Positions 41,226-52,116 are shown, numbered from the stretch's first letter. The stretch is 64,000 bases of DNA from Oscillospiraceae bacterium (GCA_015065265.1 SVQQ01000004.1:1-64000), one strand, 5' to 3'. The notes: generated from the sequence alone by a model not told the origin. Numbers and translations are program-made.

Positions 41226-41916
41226 CTCCACTAATACTTATTTAAAACTTCTTGCCGAAAAGGGTGAAAAAGAAGGCTGTGTAGTTGTGTCCGACAAACA
41301 GACGTCAGGACGCGGAAGACGTGGAAAAAGTTTCTTTTCCCCTGATGGCACAGGACTTTATATGAGTTTCTTACTTCAGCCCGAATTTTCTCCCGACGAG
41401 GCTTTGTTTATTACCCCGTGTGCTGCAGTTGCCACTGCCCGTGCAATCGAGTTTATGACGAAAAAACCTTGTCTTATAAAATGGGTAAACGATATTTACG
41501 TTGACTCAAAAAAGGTTGCGGGAATTCTCACTGAGGGGTCTTTTGATTTTGAAAAAGATAAGACAAACTACGTAATTGTAGGTGTCGGTGTAAACGTGCT
41601 CTCCCCTTTGGGTGATTTTCCCGAAGAATTACGAACTCTGGCTACAAGTCTTGACTGCGGGGACATAAGGGAAAAACTTTCCCACAAGATTTTAGAGGAA
41701 TTTTTCAAATTATATAAAGATTTTAAAAGTCATTCTTTTATAAAGGAATACAAGGAACGCTCTTTTATTGTAGGAAAGACCATAGAGGTTATGGGGTATG
41801 AAAACATTAAAGGTCGTGTTCTGGAAATTGACGACTGTTGTCGACTTGTAATTGAACTTCCTGACAAGACGAAAAAAGTACTCACTTCGGGAGAAGTGAG
41901 TACAAAAATAATATAG
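41191..41916 (+). CDS. birA: Biotin-[acetyl-CoA-carboxylase] ligase without HTH domain
   Basis: SGRGRRGKSFFSPDGTGLYMSFLL; KWVNDIYVDSKKVAGILTE; protein begins directly with the ligase domain. Confidence 0.94.
   Translation: MKKKIIHLKTVDSTNTYLKLLAEKGEKEGCVVVSDKQTSGRGRRGKSFFSPDGTGLYMSFLLQPEFSPDEALFITPCAAVATARAIEFMTKKPCLIKWVNDIYVDSKKVAGILTEGSFDFEKDKTNYVIVGVGVNVLSPLGDFPEELRTLATSLDCGDIREKLSHKILEEFFKLYKDFKSHSFIKEYKERSFIVGKTIEVMGYENIKGRVLEIDDCCRLVIELPDKTKKVLTSGEVSTKII
41872..41903 (-). terminator. Terminator of the convergent 41917-42201 gene, embedded in birA coding sequence
   Basis: gtactcacttc-ggga-gaagtgagtac, followed on minus strand by six T (41872-41877). Confidence 0.65.
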
Positions 41917-42201
41917 TTATTTGTTTTTACAATACTCTAAGATGGCATCGCTCATATAATGGGCGGTGCCTTTTCCAAACACGTCAATCTTTGGAGCGAA
42001 GTCGTCGCCTCTGTACATACGTCCAAGACACTCTAAAAGTTCGTCGGTACATTCGTAATGGTTTTCGGTCATATACTTCTGCCAGATTCTTACAAGTTTC
42101 AAGGTGTCGGGGTGGTTTGGGGGGTATTTATCCTTATACTCTGCAAAAGTATAGACGATATCGGCAAGAGCATCGTCAAAACCGTGATTATCTCTTTTCA
42201 T
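41917..42201 (-). CDS. Standalone TipAS-like domain protein
   Basis: LVRIWQKYMTENHYECTDELLECLGRMYRGDDFAPKIDVFGKGTAHYMSDAILEYCKNK resembles the TipAS antibiotic-recognition domain; no MerR HTH. Confidence 0.55.
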   Translation of the reverse strand: MKRDNHGFDDALADIVYTFAEYKDKYPPNHPDTLKLVRIWQKYMTENHYECTDELLECLGRMYRGDDFAPKIDVFGKGTAHYMSDAILEYCKNK

Positions 42202-42211
42202 TGTATCTCCT

Positions 42212-43942
42212 TTACACAGGCTCTACCTGACTGTTATACAGTTTTGTGTAAAATCCGTTTTCCAAAAGAAGTTCTTTATGGTTTCCTTTTTCAATAACGT
42301 TTCCGTCAAACATTACAAGGATTGTGTCTGCCTCCTTAACTGTAGAGAGGCGGTGGGCAACGATAAAGGAAGTTTTGCCTTTCATAAGTTTTGCAAAGGC
42401 GTCCTGTATCTTCTTTTCGGTACGGGTGTCGATTGAGGAAGTTGCTTCGTCTAAAATGAGCATTGGCGGTGGGGAAAGCATTATACGGCTTATACATATA
42501 AGTTGTTTTTGTCCCAAGGACAGTTGTCCGTCGCCATCTGTTATCTCGGTGTCGTAGCCCTTGGGAAGACGTTTTATAAAGTTGTGGGCATGACAGGCTT
42601 TTGCCGCTTCGATTATTTCTTCACGTGTGGCATCCTCTTTACCCATTGCGATATTTTCGGCAACGGTTCCTTTCTTTATCCAGGTATCTTGAAGTACCAT
42701 ACCGAAGTTCTCTCTAAGATTTTTGCGGGAGAGAGTCTTCGCATCAATTTCGTCGATACAAATCTCGCCTTTATCGGTGTCGTAAAATCTCATAAGAAGA
42801 TTTATGAGGGTGGTTTTTCCCGAACCTGTTGGGCCTACAATTGCAACACGTTGACCTGATTTTACTGACAGGTTGAAGTTCTCGATAAGGGTTTTCTCTT
42901 TATCGTAAGAGAAAGAGACGTTATCAAAGGTTACGTCACCTTTTGGAGAAGTGAGAGTATTTGTAGGGGTATCCTTTTCACTTTCCTCGCCTATAAATTC
43001 AAAGACTCTTGCGGCACAGGCAAGGGAGTTCTGAAGTTCGGTAACAACTCCTGAAATTTCGTTGAAGGGTTTTGTGTACTGACCTGCATAACTCAAAAAG
43101 CAGGTAAGTCCGCCAACTGTCATAGTTCCTGACACAACTGAAAATGCGCCAAAACCCCCTACAAAGGCATAAACAAGGCTATTTACGAAGCGGGTGGTGG
43201 GGTTTGTGATAGAGGAGAAGAAGATAGCACGAAGAGAATGTTTTTCGAGTTTTTCGTTAACTTTATCAAAGTCAGAAAGTGTTTCTTCCTCGTGACAAAA
43301 GGCTCTTACTACCTTTTGATTACTTATCACTTCGTCGATAATTGAGGTAACCTCTCCCCTTGTGACGCTTTGCTTTTGGAACATACTGTGGGTGTTTTTA
43401 GCAATAAATGATGCGGCAAATAGAGACAGCGGGGTGAGAAGTATTACAATCAATGCAATTTTCAGGTTGATGCTTATCATAAAGACGATAGTTGCAAGGA
43501 TTGTGACAACTCCTGTGAAAAACTGGGTAAATCCCATAATAAGTCCGTCGGCAAACTGTCCTGCATCGGCTATTACTCGGCTGACGACGTCACCGTGAGG
43601 GTGAGAGTCGATATATGACAGTGGAAGGCGTACAAGTTTTTTAAAGGCTTCCTGTCTTATGTTTCGGACTGTGGAAAAGGTGATTTTATTGGCTATGATA
43701 CTTACAAGCCATTGGAAGATTGCTGTAATTATTGCCACAATCACAATTTCTATTACAAGTGGGATAATTTTATCAATTTCCACATTTCCTTTCCCTACCG
43801 CAAGGTCAATTGCTTCGGAAACGATGATGGGAATATAGAGAGAAAGAATACTAAATGATGCTGAAAAAATTATCAAAAGTGCCAAAAGAAACTTATGTCT
43901 TGAAACGTAGGAAAGAACGGTTTTTAAGGTGCTTTTTTTCAT
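42212..43942 (-). CDS. ABC transporter ATP-binding/permease protein
   Basis: TM domain plus Walker A GPTGSGKTT, LSLGQKQ, Walker B LILDEATSS. Confidence 0.95.
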   Translation of the reverse strand: MKKSTLKTVLSYVSRHKFLLALLIIFSASFSILSLYIPIIVSEAIDLAVGKGNVEIDKIIPLVIEIVIVAIITAIFQWLVSIIANKITFSTVRNIRQEAFKKLVRLPLSYIDSHPHGDVVSRVIADAGQFADGLIMGFTQFFTGVVTILATIVFMISINLKIALIVILLTPLSLFAASFIAKNTHSMFQKQSVTRGEVTSIIDEVISNQKVVRAFCHEEETLSDFDKVNEKLEKHSLRAIFFSSITNPTTRFVNSLVYAFVGGFGAFSVVSGTMTVGGLTCFLSYAGQYTKPFNEISGVVTELQNSLACAARVFEFIGEESEKDTPTNTLTSPKGDVTFDNVSFSYDKEKTLIENFNLSVKSGQRVAIVGPTGSGKTTLINLLMRFYDTDKGEICIDEIDAKTLSRKNLRENFGMVLQDTWIKKGTVAENIAMGKEDATREEIIEAAKACHAHNFIKRLPKGYDTEITDGDGQLSLGQKQLICISRIMLSPPPMLILDEATSSIDTRTEKKIQDAFAKLMKGKTSFIVAHRLSTVKEADTILVMFDGNVIEKGNHKELLLENGFYTKLYNSQVEPV

Positions 43943-45663
43943 TTTGTTCCCTCCTGTGAAGAATACTGGGTGTCATATATCTCTTTATAGGCAACACAAG
44001 TGTCTAAAAGGTCCTTGTGAGTACCTTCGCCTACCACGACTCCGTCTTCAAGGACGATAATCTTGTCGGCGTGAAGTACAGATGAGGCACGTTGAGAAAC
44101 AATAAAGACTGTTGGGTTTTGAGGCAAGGTGGAAATGGCGCGACGTAAATTCAAGTCGGTGAGATAGTCAAGTGCCGACGATGAGTCGTCGAGGATAAGT
44201 ATTTTCGGGTTTCCTACTATGGCACGTGCGATAGTCAGTCTCTGACGTTGACCGCCTGACAGGTTCTTACCACCTGCTTCAATTTCAAAGTCCAGACCAC
44301 CTTCTTTTTCCATAACAAAGTCTTTTGCCTGTGCTATTTCAAGGGCGGTTATAATTTCTTCGTCTGTGGCATCTTTTTTGCCCCACTTCATATTGTCACG
44401 GACGCTTCCGTGAAAGAGGGTGGCTTTCTGCGGGACGATACCGATTTTTGAACGCAAAGATTTCTCTGAATAGTCGTTTACGTTTTTGCCTCCTACTTTA
44501 ACTACGCCCTCTGTGGCTTTATAAAAGGCGGGAATAAGGTTTATAAGGGTGGTTTTTCCGTCTCCCGTTCCCCCTATTACGCCTATTGTTTCACCTTCTT
44601 TGGCACTAAAGGTAATACCCGTTAGCGACAGGTCTCCTGCCCCCTCATATCTGAATGACACGTTTTCAAAGGACACGTCCCCTTGGGATGTGTATTCCTC
44701 TCCCTTGTCTTCTATAAAGGGGATTTCAAGTACGTCACTTATTCTGGTAGCACAAGCAAGAGATTTGGAAATTGTAACGATAAGGTTTGCAAGTTTTACA
44801 AGTTCCACAAGGATTTGGGACATATAGTTATAAAGGGCTACAACGTCGCCCTGTGACAAGGTTCCGATATTGATTTTTATACTTCCGCTCCATACAAGGA
44901 CTGCGATACCTGTATTTATGATAATAAAGGTAAGGGGGTTTGTCAGTGCGGAAATTTTGCCGACAAAACTTTCACCTTTTGCAAAAAGGTCGTTGTTTTT
45001 TCCAAAAGATGACACTTCATCGTCCTCTTTACAAAAGGCTCTGATAACTCTTGCGCCTGTAAGGTTTTCCTTGGTTGAATGGGTAAGAGTTTCAAGGTTA
45101 GTTTGCACCTTTTTATGTAAGGGCATTGTAATGAGGGTTATACCGAATACTACTACGGAAAGTAATATGATAACTACAAGGAAGATAAGTGAAATTTTCA
45201 CGTCTATGGTGAATGCCATAATCATAGCGCCAAATACTACGAAGGGTGAACGTAAAAGGAGTCGAAGCGCCAAGTTCATACCTGTCTGCACTTGGTTTAC
45301 GTCGCTGGTCATTCTGGTGATAAATTTTGCAGTTCCTACTTTATCAAGTTCGGAATAGGAAAGTTTACCGATGTGAGAGAAAAGGGCGTGGCGGATACGT
45401 GTAACGAAGCCTACCGATGCTTTTGCGGCAAAGTATTGGGCAGTAACTGAAAAAACAAAGCCAACAAATGCAAGTGCTACCAAGAGGAGCATATACTTTA
45501 TAATGTCCCCTTTGCCCTCTTGTCCTTTTGCTATGCCAATATCGATGATATCTGCCACTACCAGAGGCACAAAAAGTTCAAAGAGTGCTTCCAGTAATTT
45601 AAAAAGTGGACCAAGTACCGCTTCTTTTTTATATGATGACATATATTTAAAAAGTTTGTTCAC
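43939..45663 (-). CDS. ABC transporter ATP-binding/permease protein (likely heterodimer partner)
   Basis: Walker A GGTGDGKTT, LSGGQRQR, Walker B ILILDDSSSALD; 4-bp overlap with neighbour. Confidence 0.95.
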   Translation of the reverse strand: MNKLFKYMSSYKKEAVLGPLFKLLEALFELFVPLVVADIIDIGIAKGQEGKGDIIKYMLLLVALAFVGFVFSVTAQYFAAKASVGFVTRIRHALFSHIGKLSYSELDKVGTAKFITRMTSDVNQVQTGMNLALRLLLRSPFVVFGAMIMAFTIDVKISLIFLVVIILLSVVVFGITLITMPLHKKVQTNLETLTHSTKENLTGARVIRAFCKEDDEVSSFGKNNDLFAKGESFVGKISALTNPLTFIIINTGIAVLVWSGSIKINIGTLSQGDVVALYNYMSQILVELVKLANLIVTISKSLACATRISDVLEIPFIEDKGEEYTSQGDVSFENVSFRYEGAGDLSLTGITFSAKEGETIGVIGGTGDGKTTLINLIPAFYKATEGVVKVGGKNVNDYSEKSLRSKIGIVPQKATLFHGSVRDNMKWGKKDATDEEIITALEIAQAKDFVMEKEGGLDFEIEAGGKNLSGGQRQRLTIARAIVGNPKILILDDSSSALDYLTDLNLRRAISTLPQNPTVFIVSQRASSVLHADKIIVLEDGVVVGEGTHKDLLDTCVAYKEIYDTQYSSQEGTK

Positions 45664-45808
45664 GTTTTTCTCCTTGATAAATAGTTTGACATCTATATTT
45701 TACCACATTTAAAAATATTAGCAATTATTTTTGATAAATTTCTTCAACTATTTGAAAATTTCATACTTTTGTGTTAAAATAAATTAAGATAATGAAAGGA
45801 GTTATATT

Positions 45809-46801
45809 ATGAAAAACACTCTTTTGAAGGTTTTTGTTATTTTTTCTTGTATTTTTGTCCTTCTTTTATCTTCTTGCTCGAATAAAAGCAGGAACATTGC
45901 CACAGATGCCTTTGATGCTGTGGTGGAAGGTGACAAAGAGGGATTTTACGAACTTATAAAATTTGACGACTACAATGAACTATTAAGTTTTGAAAATTTC
46001 GAGTATTTCTTTGACACTTTGAAACTTGAAAAAGATTACAAGGTTAAAAAGGTAAGTAATTTAGTTTGGGTTGCCGAGTCTAAGGCTGGAAGTGTAGAAA
46101 TTAAACTTACTCCCGATGAAAGTTATATAGACCCTGACGCCTTTCTCTTGAAGGAATCTACTGTTACGGTGCCTCTTGGGTCAAAGGTATTACTCAATTC
46201 CAATGAACTAACGTCCCTTGTTAACTCAACAAGACAGGGGGACGAATATTCTCTGCCTGTGATTTTTGACGGTGGAAAATATGACCTTGAAGTAATCCTG
46301 CCTTATGCAGAAAGTAAAACTTTCAATTTGGACAGTGAAAATCTAGTTATAACTCCTGCGCGTATGACTCTAAATGAAGACAGTGAAGGTGAACTTATTG
46401 CCTTTGCGGACAGTTTTGTTAAAGCACTTTATTATAATGCTCAGAGTGCCAAGTTGTTTTATGAACTGCAAGTTCCCTTTGTTTCAAGTGTAATATCTGA
46501 AACGGAACTTATGGAACTTAAAGAAGAATATAACGAAGTGTCCGACATATTCGTGGTGTATGACGATGAAGGTAATTTACTAAAGGACGGTATATTTGAC
46601 CTGCTCTTTACAGACTCTTTGGCGAATATAAGTCATAACGGTGAAAACTTTATTGTAAATCTCACTCTTGATTTTTCTTACCAGATGAAAGGTGAATCGG
46701 GTGACGTTCAAGACGTTTTTGACGATATACAAGTTGAGGTTACCTTAGTTTTTGATGGAGAAAAATGGGGAGTTGTTGCTTTTGACGGTGACACTTTATA
46801 A
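45809..46801 (+). CDS. Uncharacterised lipoprotein
   Basis: Lipobox MKNTLLKVFVIFSCIFVLLLSSC. Confidence 0.8.
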   Translation: MKNTLLKVFVIFSCIFVLLLSSCSNKSRNIATDAFDAVVEGDKEGFYELIKFDDYNELLSFENFEYFFDTLKLEKDYKVKKVSNLVWVAESKAGSVEIKLTPDESYIDPDAFLLKESTVTVPLGSKVLLNSNELTSLVNSTRQGDEYSLPVIFDGGKYDLEVILPYAESKTFNLDSENLVITPARMTLNEDSEGELIAFADSFVKALYYNAQSAKLFYELQVPFVSSVISETELMELKEEYNEVSDIFVVYDDEGNLLKDGIFDLLFTDSLANISHNGENFIVNLTLDFSYQMKGESGDVQDVFDDIQVEVTLVFDGEKWGVVAFDGDTL

Positions 46802-46806
46802 AAGAC

Positions 46807-46836
46807 CAGGGCATCATCATTATTGATGATGCCCTG
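46807..46836. terminator. Terminator between lipoprotein and MocR-like genes
   Basis: cagggcatcatca-ttat-tgatgatgccctg followed by ttttt. Confidence 0.85.
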
Positions 46837-47917
46837 TTTTTGTGCTTTCTTTTCTTCTTTTTCTTCTTACTGAATTTATGTGGCGTTCAAAGGCTGACGT
46901 GTTTATAAGATGCGCTATAAGGTACTGCTCGAAAGCGGGTACGGTGCAGGAATAAAAGCCCAAAGCCTTTTTGAAGTCCTCGCATAAGTTTTGAGGTAAC
47001 ACCATATATGCGACTCTCAAAGAGGGTGATATGGTCTTTGAAAAGGTGTTAATGTAAATTACGTTACCGCCGTCAGATAATGAAAAGAGGGTTTCTTCAG
47101 TTTTTTTTGACAGTGTAAATTCAGATTCAAAATCGTCCTCTACTATAATTCCGTTGTTCTTTTGTGACCAGGTTATATATTCGCGTCTTTTGGAGGCAGA
47201 TGCCGTAACGCCCGACGGGTAACTTCTGTACGGAGAAATATGTAAAACGTCAACGTTACTGTTTTTGAGGGCTTTAGAAGTTATTCCGTTTTTACCGAGG
47301 GGAAGTAATTTTACATTTACACCCTTTGCTTTATATACTTGATAAATTTTTTGATAAGAGGGGTTTTCTATGCCCCATATTTTTTCTCTTCCGAGAAATT
47401 CGACTATCATTCCGTAAAGATATTCTGCTCCCGACCCTATGAAAATCTGTTCGGGGGACGCCACAATTCCCCTACTTCTATTTAAATATCTTGAAATTGA
47501 CTGCCTTAATTCCATAGTACCGAAGTTCTCGGATTTTTCCATCAACAGTTCACCATAATCAGAGATAACGCGTCTCATTGAACGGGCAATAACTGAATAC
47601 GGAAAAGAAAAAGTGTCGCTTGTATATTTTTTGTGATATACTACCTGTGTTTCTTCGGCTACCGAATAGTTTTCATCTTCGCTGTATATGACAAAATATC
47701 CGCTACGTTGTTTTCCTTCGATATATCCTTCGTCAACAAGAAGAGTATATGCACGTTCTACGGTTATAACACTGACGCCCGTTTCTTCGGCTACAAGTCT
47801 TTTTGAAGGAAGTTTTTCACCGAATTTATATACTCCGTTTATAATATCATCTCTTATTTGCTTATATAATGTTATATAGGCGTATTTATCACTTTGTTTA
47901 TCGATTACGTACTTCAT
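46820..47917 (-). CDS. MocR/PdxR-family (GntR HTH + aminotransferase) regulator, C-terminally truncated
   Basis: GVYKFGEKLPSKRLVAEETGVSVITVERAYTLLVDEGYIEGKQRSGYFV; PLP-Lys region NTFSKTISPSLRVAYMVLP; only 365 aa, ends inside a terminator hairpin. Confidence 0.85.
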   Translation of the reverse strand: MKYVIDKQSDKYAYITLYKQIRDDIINGVYKFGEKLPSKRLVAEETGVSVITVERAYTLLVDEGYIEGKQRSGYFVIYSEDENYSVAEETQVVYHKKYTSDTFSFPYSVIARSMRRVISDYGELLMEKSENFGTMELRQSISRYLNRSRGIVASPEQIFIGSGAEYLYGMIVEFLGREKIWGIENPSYQKIYQVYKAKGVNVKLLPLGKNGITSKALKNSNVDVLHISPYRSYPSGVTASASKRREYITWSQKNNGIIVEDDFESEFTLSKKTEETLFSLSDGGNVIYINTFSKTISPSLRVAYMVLPQNLCEDFKKALGFYSCTVPAFEQYLIAHLINTSAFERHINSVRRKRRKESTKTGHHQ

Positions 47918-48008
47918 CTGGTATTATAAAAAACTCCTGATTTGATTATTTTAATATATCCAGAATTATTTTATAATTTTCTTATCAAGTTGTCAAGGAG
48001 TAATTATA

Positions 48009-48487
48009 TGAAAGAGAAAAGATTAAACGGATTAAGACTTATGTGTCTTACCGCCATTTTTATGGCTATGAACGTTGCCTTTAGTTCCTTTGGTATACCA
48101 GTGCCTGCGGGTAGGATTTATCTGTGTGATGCTGTGATTTGTACCGCCGCGCTTTCCTTAAATCCTTTATGTGCTTTCTTTGTGGGCGGCGTAGGTTCGT
48201 TTTTAGGAGACTTTTTCTTCTACCCTGCCGCTATGTTCGTGTCACTTGTGGTTCACGGACTGCAAGGAATTATGATATCGCTAATTGGAAGAAAAACTGA
48301 TAGTCTTATAAGAAAAGTTTTTGCGGTATGTGTAGGTGCGATAATTATGGTGGTCGGATACACCCTTGGCTGTGCCTTTGTTTACGGAACGCCCGAGGGG
48401 GCAATTATCAATATTCCTTATGAAGCATTACAGGCGACAGTTGGCGGAGTGTTAGGGCTTTTGGTACATAAAAGAATTAAGTTTTAG
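48009..48487 (+). CDS. ECF transporter S component, possibly vitamin B6-related
   Basis: Polytopic; LTAIFMAMNVAFSSFGIPVPAGRIYLCDAVICTAALSLNPLCAFFVGGVGSFLGDFFFYP; divergent from MocR-type regulator; ATG at 48009 after aaggag. Confidence 0.75.
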
Positions 48488-48501
48488 AAAGTAAAAAATT
48501 A

Positions 48502-48531
48502 AAGCCGAGAAAGTTAAAACTTTCTCGGCTT
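48502..48531. terminator. Bidirectional terminator after rplQ / S component gene
   Basis: aagccgagaaagttaaaactttctcggctt. Confidence 0.85.
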
Positions 48532-48544
48532 ATCTTTTTGTAAA

Positions 48545-48889
48545 TTACTTTACAAGTTCAATAATAGCCATTTCAGCAGCGTCACCGCGTCTGGGTCCTT
48601 TACGAAGGATTCTTGTATAGCCACCATTTCTTTCTGCATATGCAGGAGCGATTTCGTTGAACAGTTTTGTTACAACTTCCTCTTTAGTGATAAATGCAAG
48701 TGCCTGTCTTCTGGCTGCAAGTGTATTTGTTTTACCAAGCGTAATCATTTTTTCAGCAAGGCTTCTTACTTCCTTTGCTCTTGTTACGGTGGTTTCTATT
48801 GAACCGTTTTCTAAAAGGTATGTTGTCATACCTCTGAGCATTGCCATTCTTTGTTCGGTTGTACGACCTAACTTTCTTGTTCCTGGCAT
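48545..48889 (-). CDS. rplQ: 50S ribosomal protein L17
   Basis: [17 protein letters not shown]. Confidence 0.97.
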   Translation of the reverse strand: MPGTRKLGRTTEQRMAMLRGMTTYLLENGSIETTVTRAKEVRSLAEKMITLGKTNTLAARRQALAFITKEEVVTKLFNEIAPAYAERNGGYTRILRKGPRRGDAAEMAIIELVK

Positions 48890-48932
48890 TTTGTGTTCCT
48901 CCTTTACTCAGTATTACAAACGCTGTGCGTCC

Positions 48933-49889
48933 TTATTCGTCCTCTTTTTTAAGAGAAAGTCCCATATCTTCAAGTTTTTTGATAACTTCCTCGAGAGACT
49001 TCTTACCAAGGTTACGCACCTTAATCATTTCGTCTTGTGTATGATTTGTCAGGTCGCCTACTGTATCAATTCCTGCTCTCTTCAAGCAGTTGAATGAACG
49101 AACTGACAAGTCAAGTTCCTCAATGGTCATCTCAAGTTGAATTTTCTTGACGGTATCATCACCATCTACCATTCCAACAGCAGGCGAGTTCGCACTGTCT
49201 GAAAGATTGATAAACAGTTCAAGATGATCGTTGAGAATCTTGGCGGCAATTGAAACTGCTTCTTTTGCCGTAAGAGTTCCGTCGGTCTGAATTTCGATAG
49301 TAAGTTTATCAAAATCAATACTGTTTCCTACACGGGCAGGTGTAACGGTATAGTTCGCGTTATACACAGGCGTATAGATTGAGTCAGTATATATAATACC
49401 GATAGTTCCGGGGCCGTTCTGCTTATTCTTATCTGCGCTTACATAGCCTCTGCCCTGTTCAAAGGTGAGTTCCATATAAAACCTTGAATCTGCGGCAAGA
49501 GTTGCGATGTGGTGGTCGGGATTGATAATTTCGATATCTGAATCGATTTTTATATCACCCGCTGTTACCTCACACTCTCCTGTCATATCAATGATTACTG
49601 TTTTAGGACAGTCGCAGAAAAGTTTTGCTGTGATACCCTTGACGTTTAAGATGATTTCGGTAACGTCTTCCTTCACACCGGGGATTGTTGAGATTTCATG
49701 TAAAACACCATCAATTTTTACACAGGTTACAGCAACACCCGGAAGAGAACTGAGAAGCACTCTGCGGAGGGAATTTCCTAATGTTATACCAAATCCTCTT
49801 TCAAGGGGTTCAATTTCAAATTTGCCATATGAACCGTTTTCACTTAATTCAACGGTTTCAATACTCGGTCTCTTAAACTCTATCATCAT
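48933..49889 (-). CDS. rpoA: RNA polymerase alpha subunit
   Basis: [18 protein letters not shown]; alpha-[25 protein letters not shown]. Confidence 0.98.
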   Translation of the reverse strand: MMIEFKRPSIETVELSENGSYGKFEIEPLERGFGITLGNSLRRVLLSSLPGVAVTCVKIDGVLHEISTIPGVKEDVTEIILNVKGITAKLFCDCPKTVIIDMTGECEVTAGDIKIDSDIEIINPDHHIATLAADSRFYMELTFEQGRGYVSADKNKQNGPGTIGIIYTDSIYTPVYNANYTVTPARVGNSIDFDKLTIEIQTDGTLTAKEAVSIAAKILNDHLELFINLSDSANSPAVGMVDGDDTVKKIQLEMTIEELDLSVRSFNCLKRAGIDTVGDLTNHTQDEMIKVRNLGKKSLEEVIKKLEDMGLSLKKEDE

Positions 49890-49990
49890 TTTCCTCCTCT
49901 GATTTAGTTTGTTAATAAACTAATACCCATTACGCCGCACACTGAATTGTACTGCGTAAATAAAAGTATCGGGCCATTTGATGATATCTC

Positions 49991-50620
49991 TTATTTTGAG
50001 TACAATTCGACGATAAGATGTTCCTGAATCTCGAAGTCAACGTCTTCTCTTGCAGGAAGAGTAACTACCTTAGCTGTAAGGTTCTGCTTGTTTACGTCGA
50101 GCCACTGAGGGTTCTTCTTATTGTCAATGTTTTCAACAAGTGACTTAAACTTAGGAAGAGATTTGCTCTTGTCCTTAACTGCGATCTCGTCACCAACTTT
50201 TACAAGTTGTGAAGGGATATTAGCCTTTGAGCCATTCAATGTGAAGTGACCGTGGCGAACGAGCTGTCTTGCGTCTCTTCTGCTTTCAGCAAGTCCCATT
50301 CTGTAAACTACGTTATCAAGTCTTCTTTCAATGAGTTTGAGAAGGTTTTCACCTGTCATACCCTCTTGTGCATCTGCCTTTGTAAAGTAGTTTCTGAACT
50401 GCTTTTCAAGAACGCCATAATATCTCTTTGCTTTCTGTTTTTCACGAAGCTGAAGTCCGTATTCTTTCATCATTCCTCTACGTGCTGAGCCATGCTGACC
50501 GGGGATTGTGCTTCTTCTTACAATAGCGCACTTATCGGTGAAACATCTGTCTCCTTTGAGGAACATTTTAACGCCTTCTCTACGACACTGTCTGCATGAA
50601 GGTCCTGTATATTTTGCCAT
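49991..50620 (-). CDS. rpsD: 30S ribosomal protein S4
   Basis: [17 protein letters not shown]4 domain [22 protein letters not shown]. Confidence 0.97.
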   Translation of the reverse strand: MAKYTGPSCRQCRREGVKMFLKGDRCFTDKCAIVRRSTIPGQHGSARRGMMKEYGLQLREKQKAKRYYGVLEKQFRNYFTKADAQEGMTGENLLKLIERRLDNVVYRMGLAESRRDARQLVRHGHFTLNGSKANIPSQLVKVGDEIAVKDKSKSLPKFKSLVENIDNKKNPQWLDVNKQNLTAKVVTLPAREDVDFEIQEHLIVELYSK

Positions 50621-50642
50621 ATTCTTGCACCTCCTTCTTTAA

Positions 50643-51044
50643 TTATACACGTCTTCTCTTGGGAGGACGGCATCCGTTATGCGGAATAGGTGTTACGTCT
50701 TTAATAAGTGTTATGTCAAGACCTGCTGTCTGAAGAGCTCTGATTGCAGATTCTCTTCCCTGACCGGGGCCTTTTACAAATACTTCAACTGTTTTAAGTC
50801 CGTGTTCCATTGCTGCCTTTGCTGCCTGTTCTGCTGCCATCTGTGCTGCAAAAGGTGTGGACTTCTTTGAACCCTTGAATCCGAGTTCTCCGGCTGATGC
50901 CCATGAAAGAGCATTTCCGTCTACGTCTGTAAGAGTAACTATTGTATTATTGTATGTGGAGCAGATGTGTGCCGCGCCCTTTTCAATGTTTTTTCTCTCA
51001 CGACGTCTCTTTACAGTCTTTTTAGCCTGTACTTTAGCTGCCAT
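50643..51044 (-). CDS. rpsK: 30S ribosomal protein S11
   Basis: [10 protein letters not shown]-like segment [32 protein letters not shown]. Confidence 0.97.
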   Translation of the reverse strand: MAAKVQAKKTVKRRRERKNIEKGAAHICSTYNNTIVTLTDVDGNALSWASAGELGFKGSKKSTPFAAQMAAEQAAKAAMEHGLKTVEVFVKGPGQGRESAIRALQTAGLDITLIKDVTPIPHNGCRPPKRRRV

Positions 51045-51059
51045 TTAACTTGTCACTCC

Positions 51060-51428
51060 TTACTTCTTCTTATTAGCAATTGTCTTTGCGGGACCCTTGC
51101 GTGTTCTCGCGTTGGTCTTTGTTCTCTGACCTCTTACGGGAAGACCCTTACGATGACGGATTCCTTTGTAACATCCAATGTCTGTCATTGTCTTGATGTC
51201 ATAAGCAATCTTTCTTCTAAGGTCTCCTTCTACAACGAAATCGTTTTCAATAGCTTCACGAAGCTTTGCAAGTTCGTCGTCTGTAAGGTCCTTAACGCGT
51301 GTGTCGGGATTTATACCTGTTTTCTCAAGTAATTTGTTGGAAGCTGTTTTGCCGATACCGAAAATGTATGTCAATCCGATTTCGACACGCTTTTCTCTAG
51401 GAATATCTACGCCTGCTATACGAGCCAT
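51060..51428 (-). CDS. rpsM: 30S ribosomal protein S13
   Basis: [26 protein letters not shown]. Confidence 0.97.
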   Translation of the reverse strand: MARIAGVDIPREKRVEIGLTYIFGIGKTASNKLLEKTGINPDTRVKDLTDDELAKLREAIENDFVVEGDLRRKIAYDIKTMTDIGCYKGIRHRKGLPVRGQRTKTNARTRKGPAKTIANKKK

Positions 51429-51443
51429 TAATTACACCTCCAA

Positions 51444-51557
51444 TCAGCCTTGTTTCTGCTTATGCTTAGGATTTTCGCATATAACCATTACAACGCCTTT
51501 TCTTCTGATAATCTTACACTTCTCGCAAATTTTTTTTACAGAAGGCTTAACTTTCAT
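51444..51557 (-). CDS. rpmJ: 50S ribosomal protein L36 (not in ORF track)
   Basis: [37 protein letters not shown]. Confidence 0.96.
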   Translation of the reverse strand: MKVKPSVKKICEKCKIIRRKGVVMVICENPKHKQKQG

Positions 51558-51607
51558 ATCAGTAACCTCCATTGTGTTATGATTTTTTAGTTTTTTGTTT
51601 TGCAGAA

Positions 51608-51823
51608 TTACAGTCTTCTGGTAATTCTGCCCTTAGTGGTGTCGTAAACTGATATATCTACCAGTACACGGTCACCGGGTACGATTTTAATATAATTCAT
51701 TCTCATTTTGCCCGAGATGTGAGCGAGAATGACAAGTTCGTTTTGAAGTTTTACTTTGAAGCACGCATTGGGAAGTGTTTCCACAACAAGTCCTTCAAAC
51801 TCCATTACGTCTTCTTTTCCCAA
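51608..51823 (-). CDS. infA: Translation initiation factor IF-1
   Basis: [41 protein letters not shown]. Confidence 0.96.
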   Translation of the reverse strand: MGKEDVMEFEGLVVETLPNACFKVKLQNELVILAHISGKMRMNYIKIVPGDRVLVDISVYDTTKGRITRRL

Positions 51824-51834
51824 AATATTACCTC

Positions 51835-52116
51835 CTAATCGAAACTTTCAAACTTATTCTTTAAACTTTCTTTTATGTCGCGGTAAAGCTTTTTGTTGGT
51901 GATTTCTCCTGACAGGAGTTCTTTTTTTATTTCCTCTGACAAGGTCAGATTCAAATCTTCAACATGCTTTATCTGTTTTAGTTTTGGTTTTTCGAGTCTG
52001 CGTTTTCTGCCGTCAGATAAAAGGAGTTTTCCGTCGCGTTTGTCAATTACTGCAAACACGTAGCCTTTGTCTCTTCCTGAGGTGGATTTGACAATGCTTC
52101 CAAAATTCAATGACAC
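51835..52116 (-). CDS. KOW domain RNA-binding (L14e-like) protein
   Basis: [42 protein letters not shown]; likely GTG start at 52116 next to map stop. Confidence 0.8.
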   Translation of the reverse strand: MSLNFGSIVKSTSGRDKGYVFAVIDKRDGKLLLSDGRKRRLEKPKLKQIKHVEDLNLTLSEEIKKELLSGEITNKKLYRDIKESLKNKFESFD

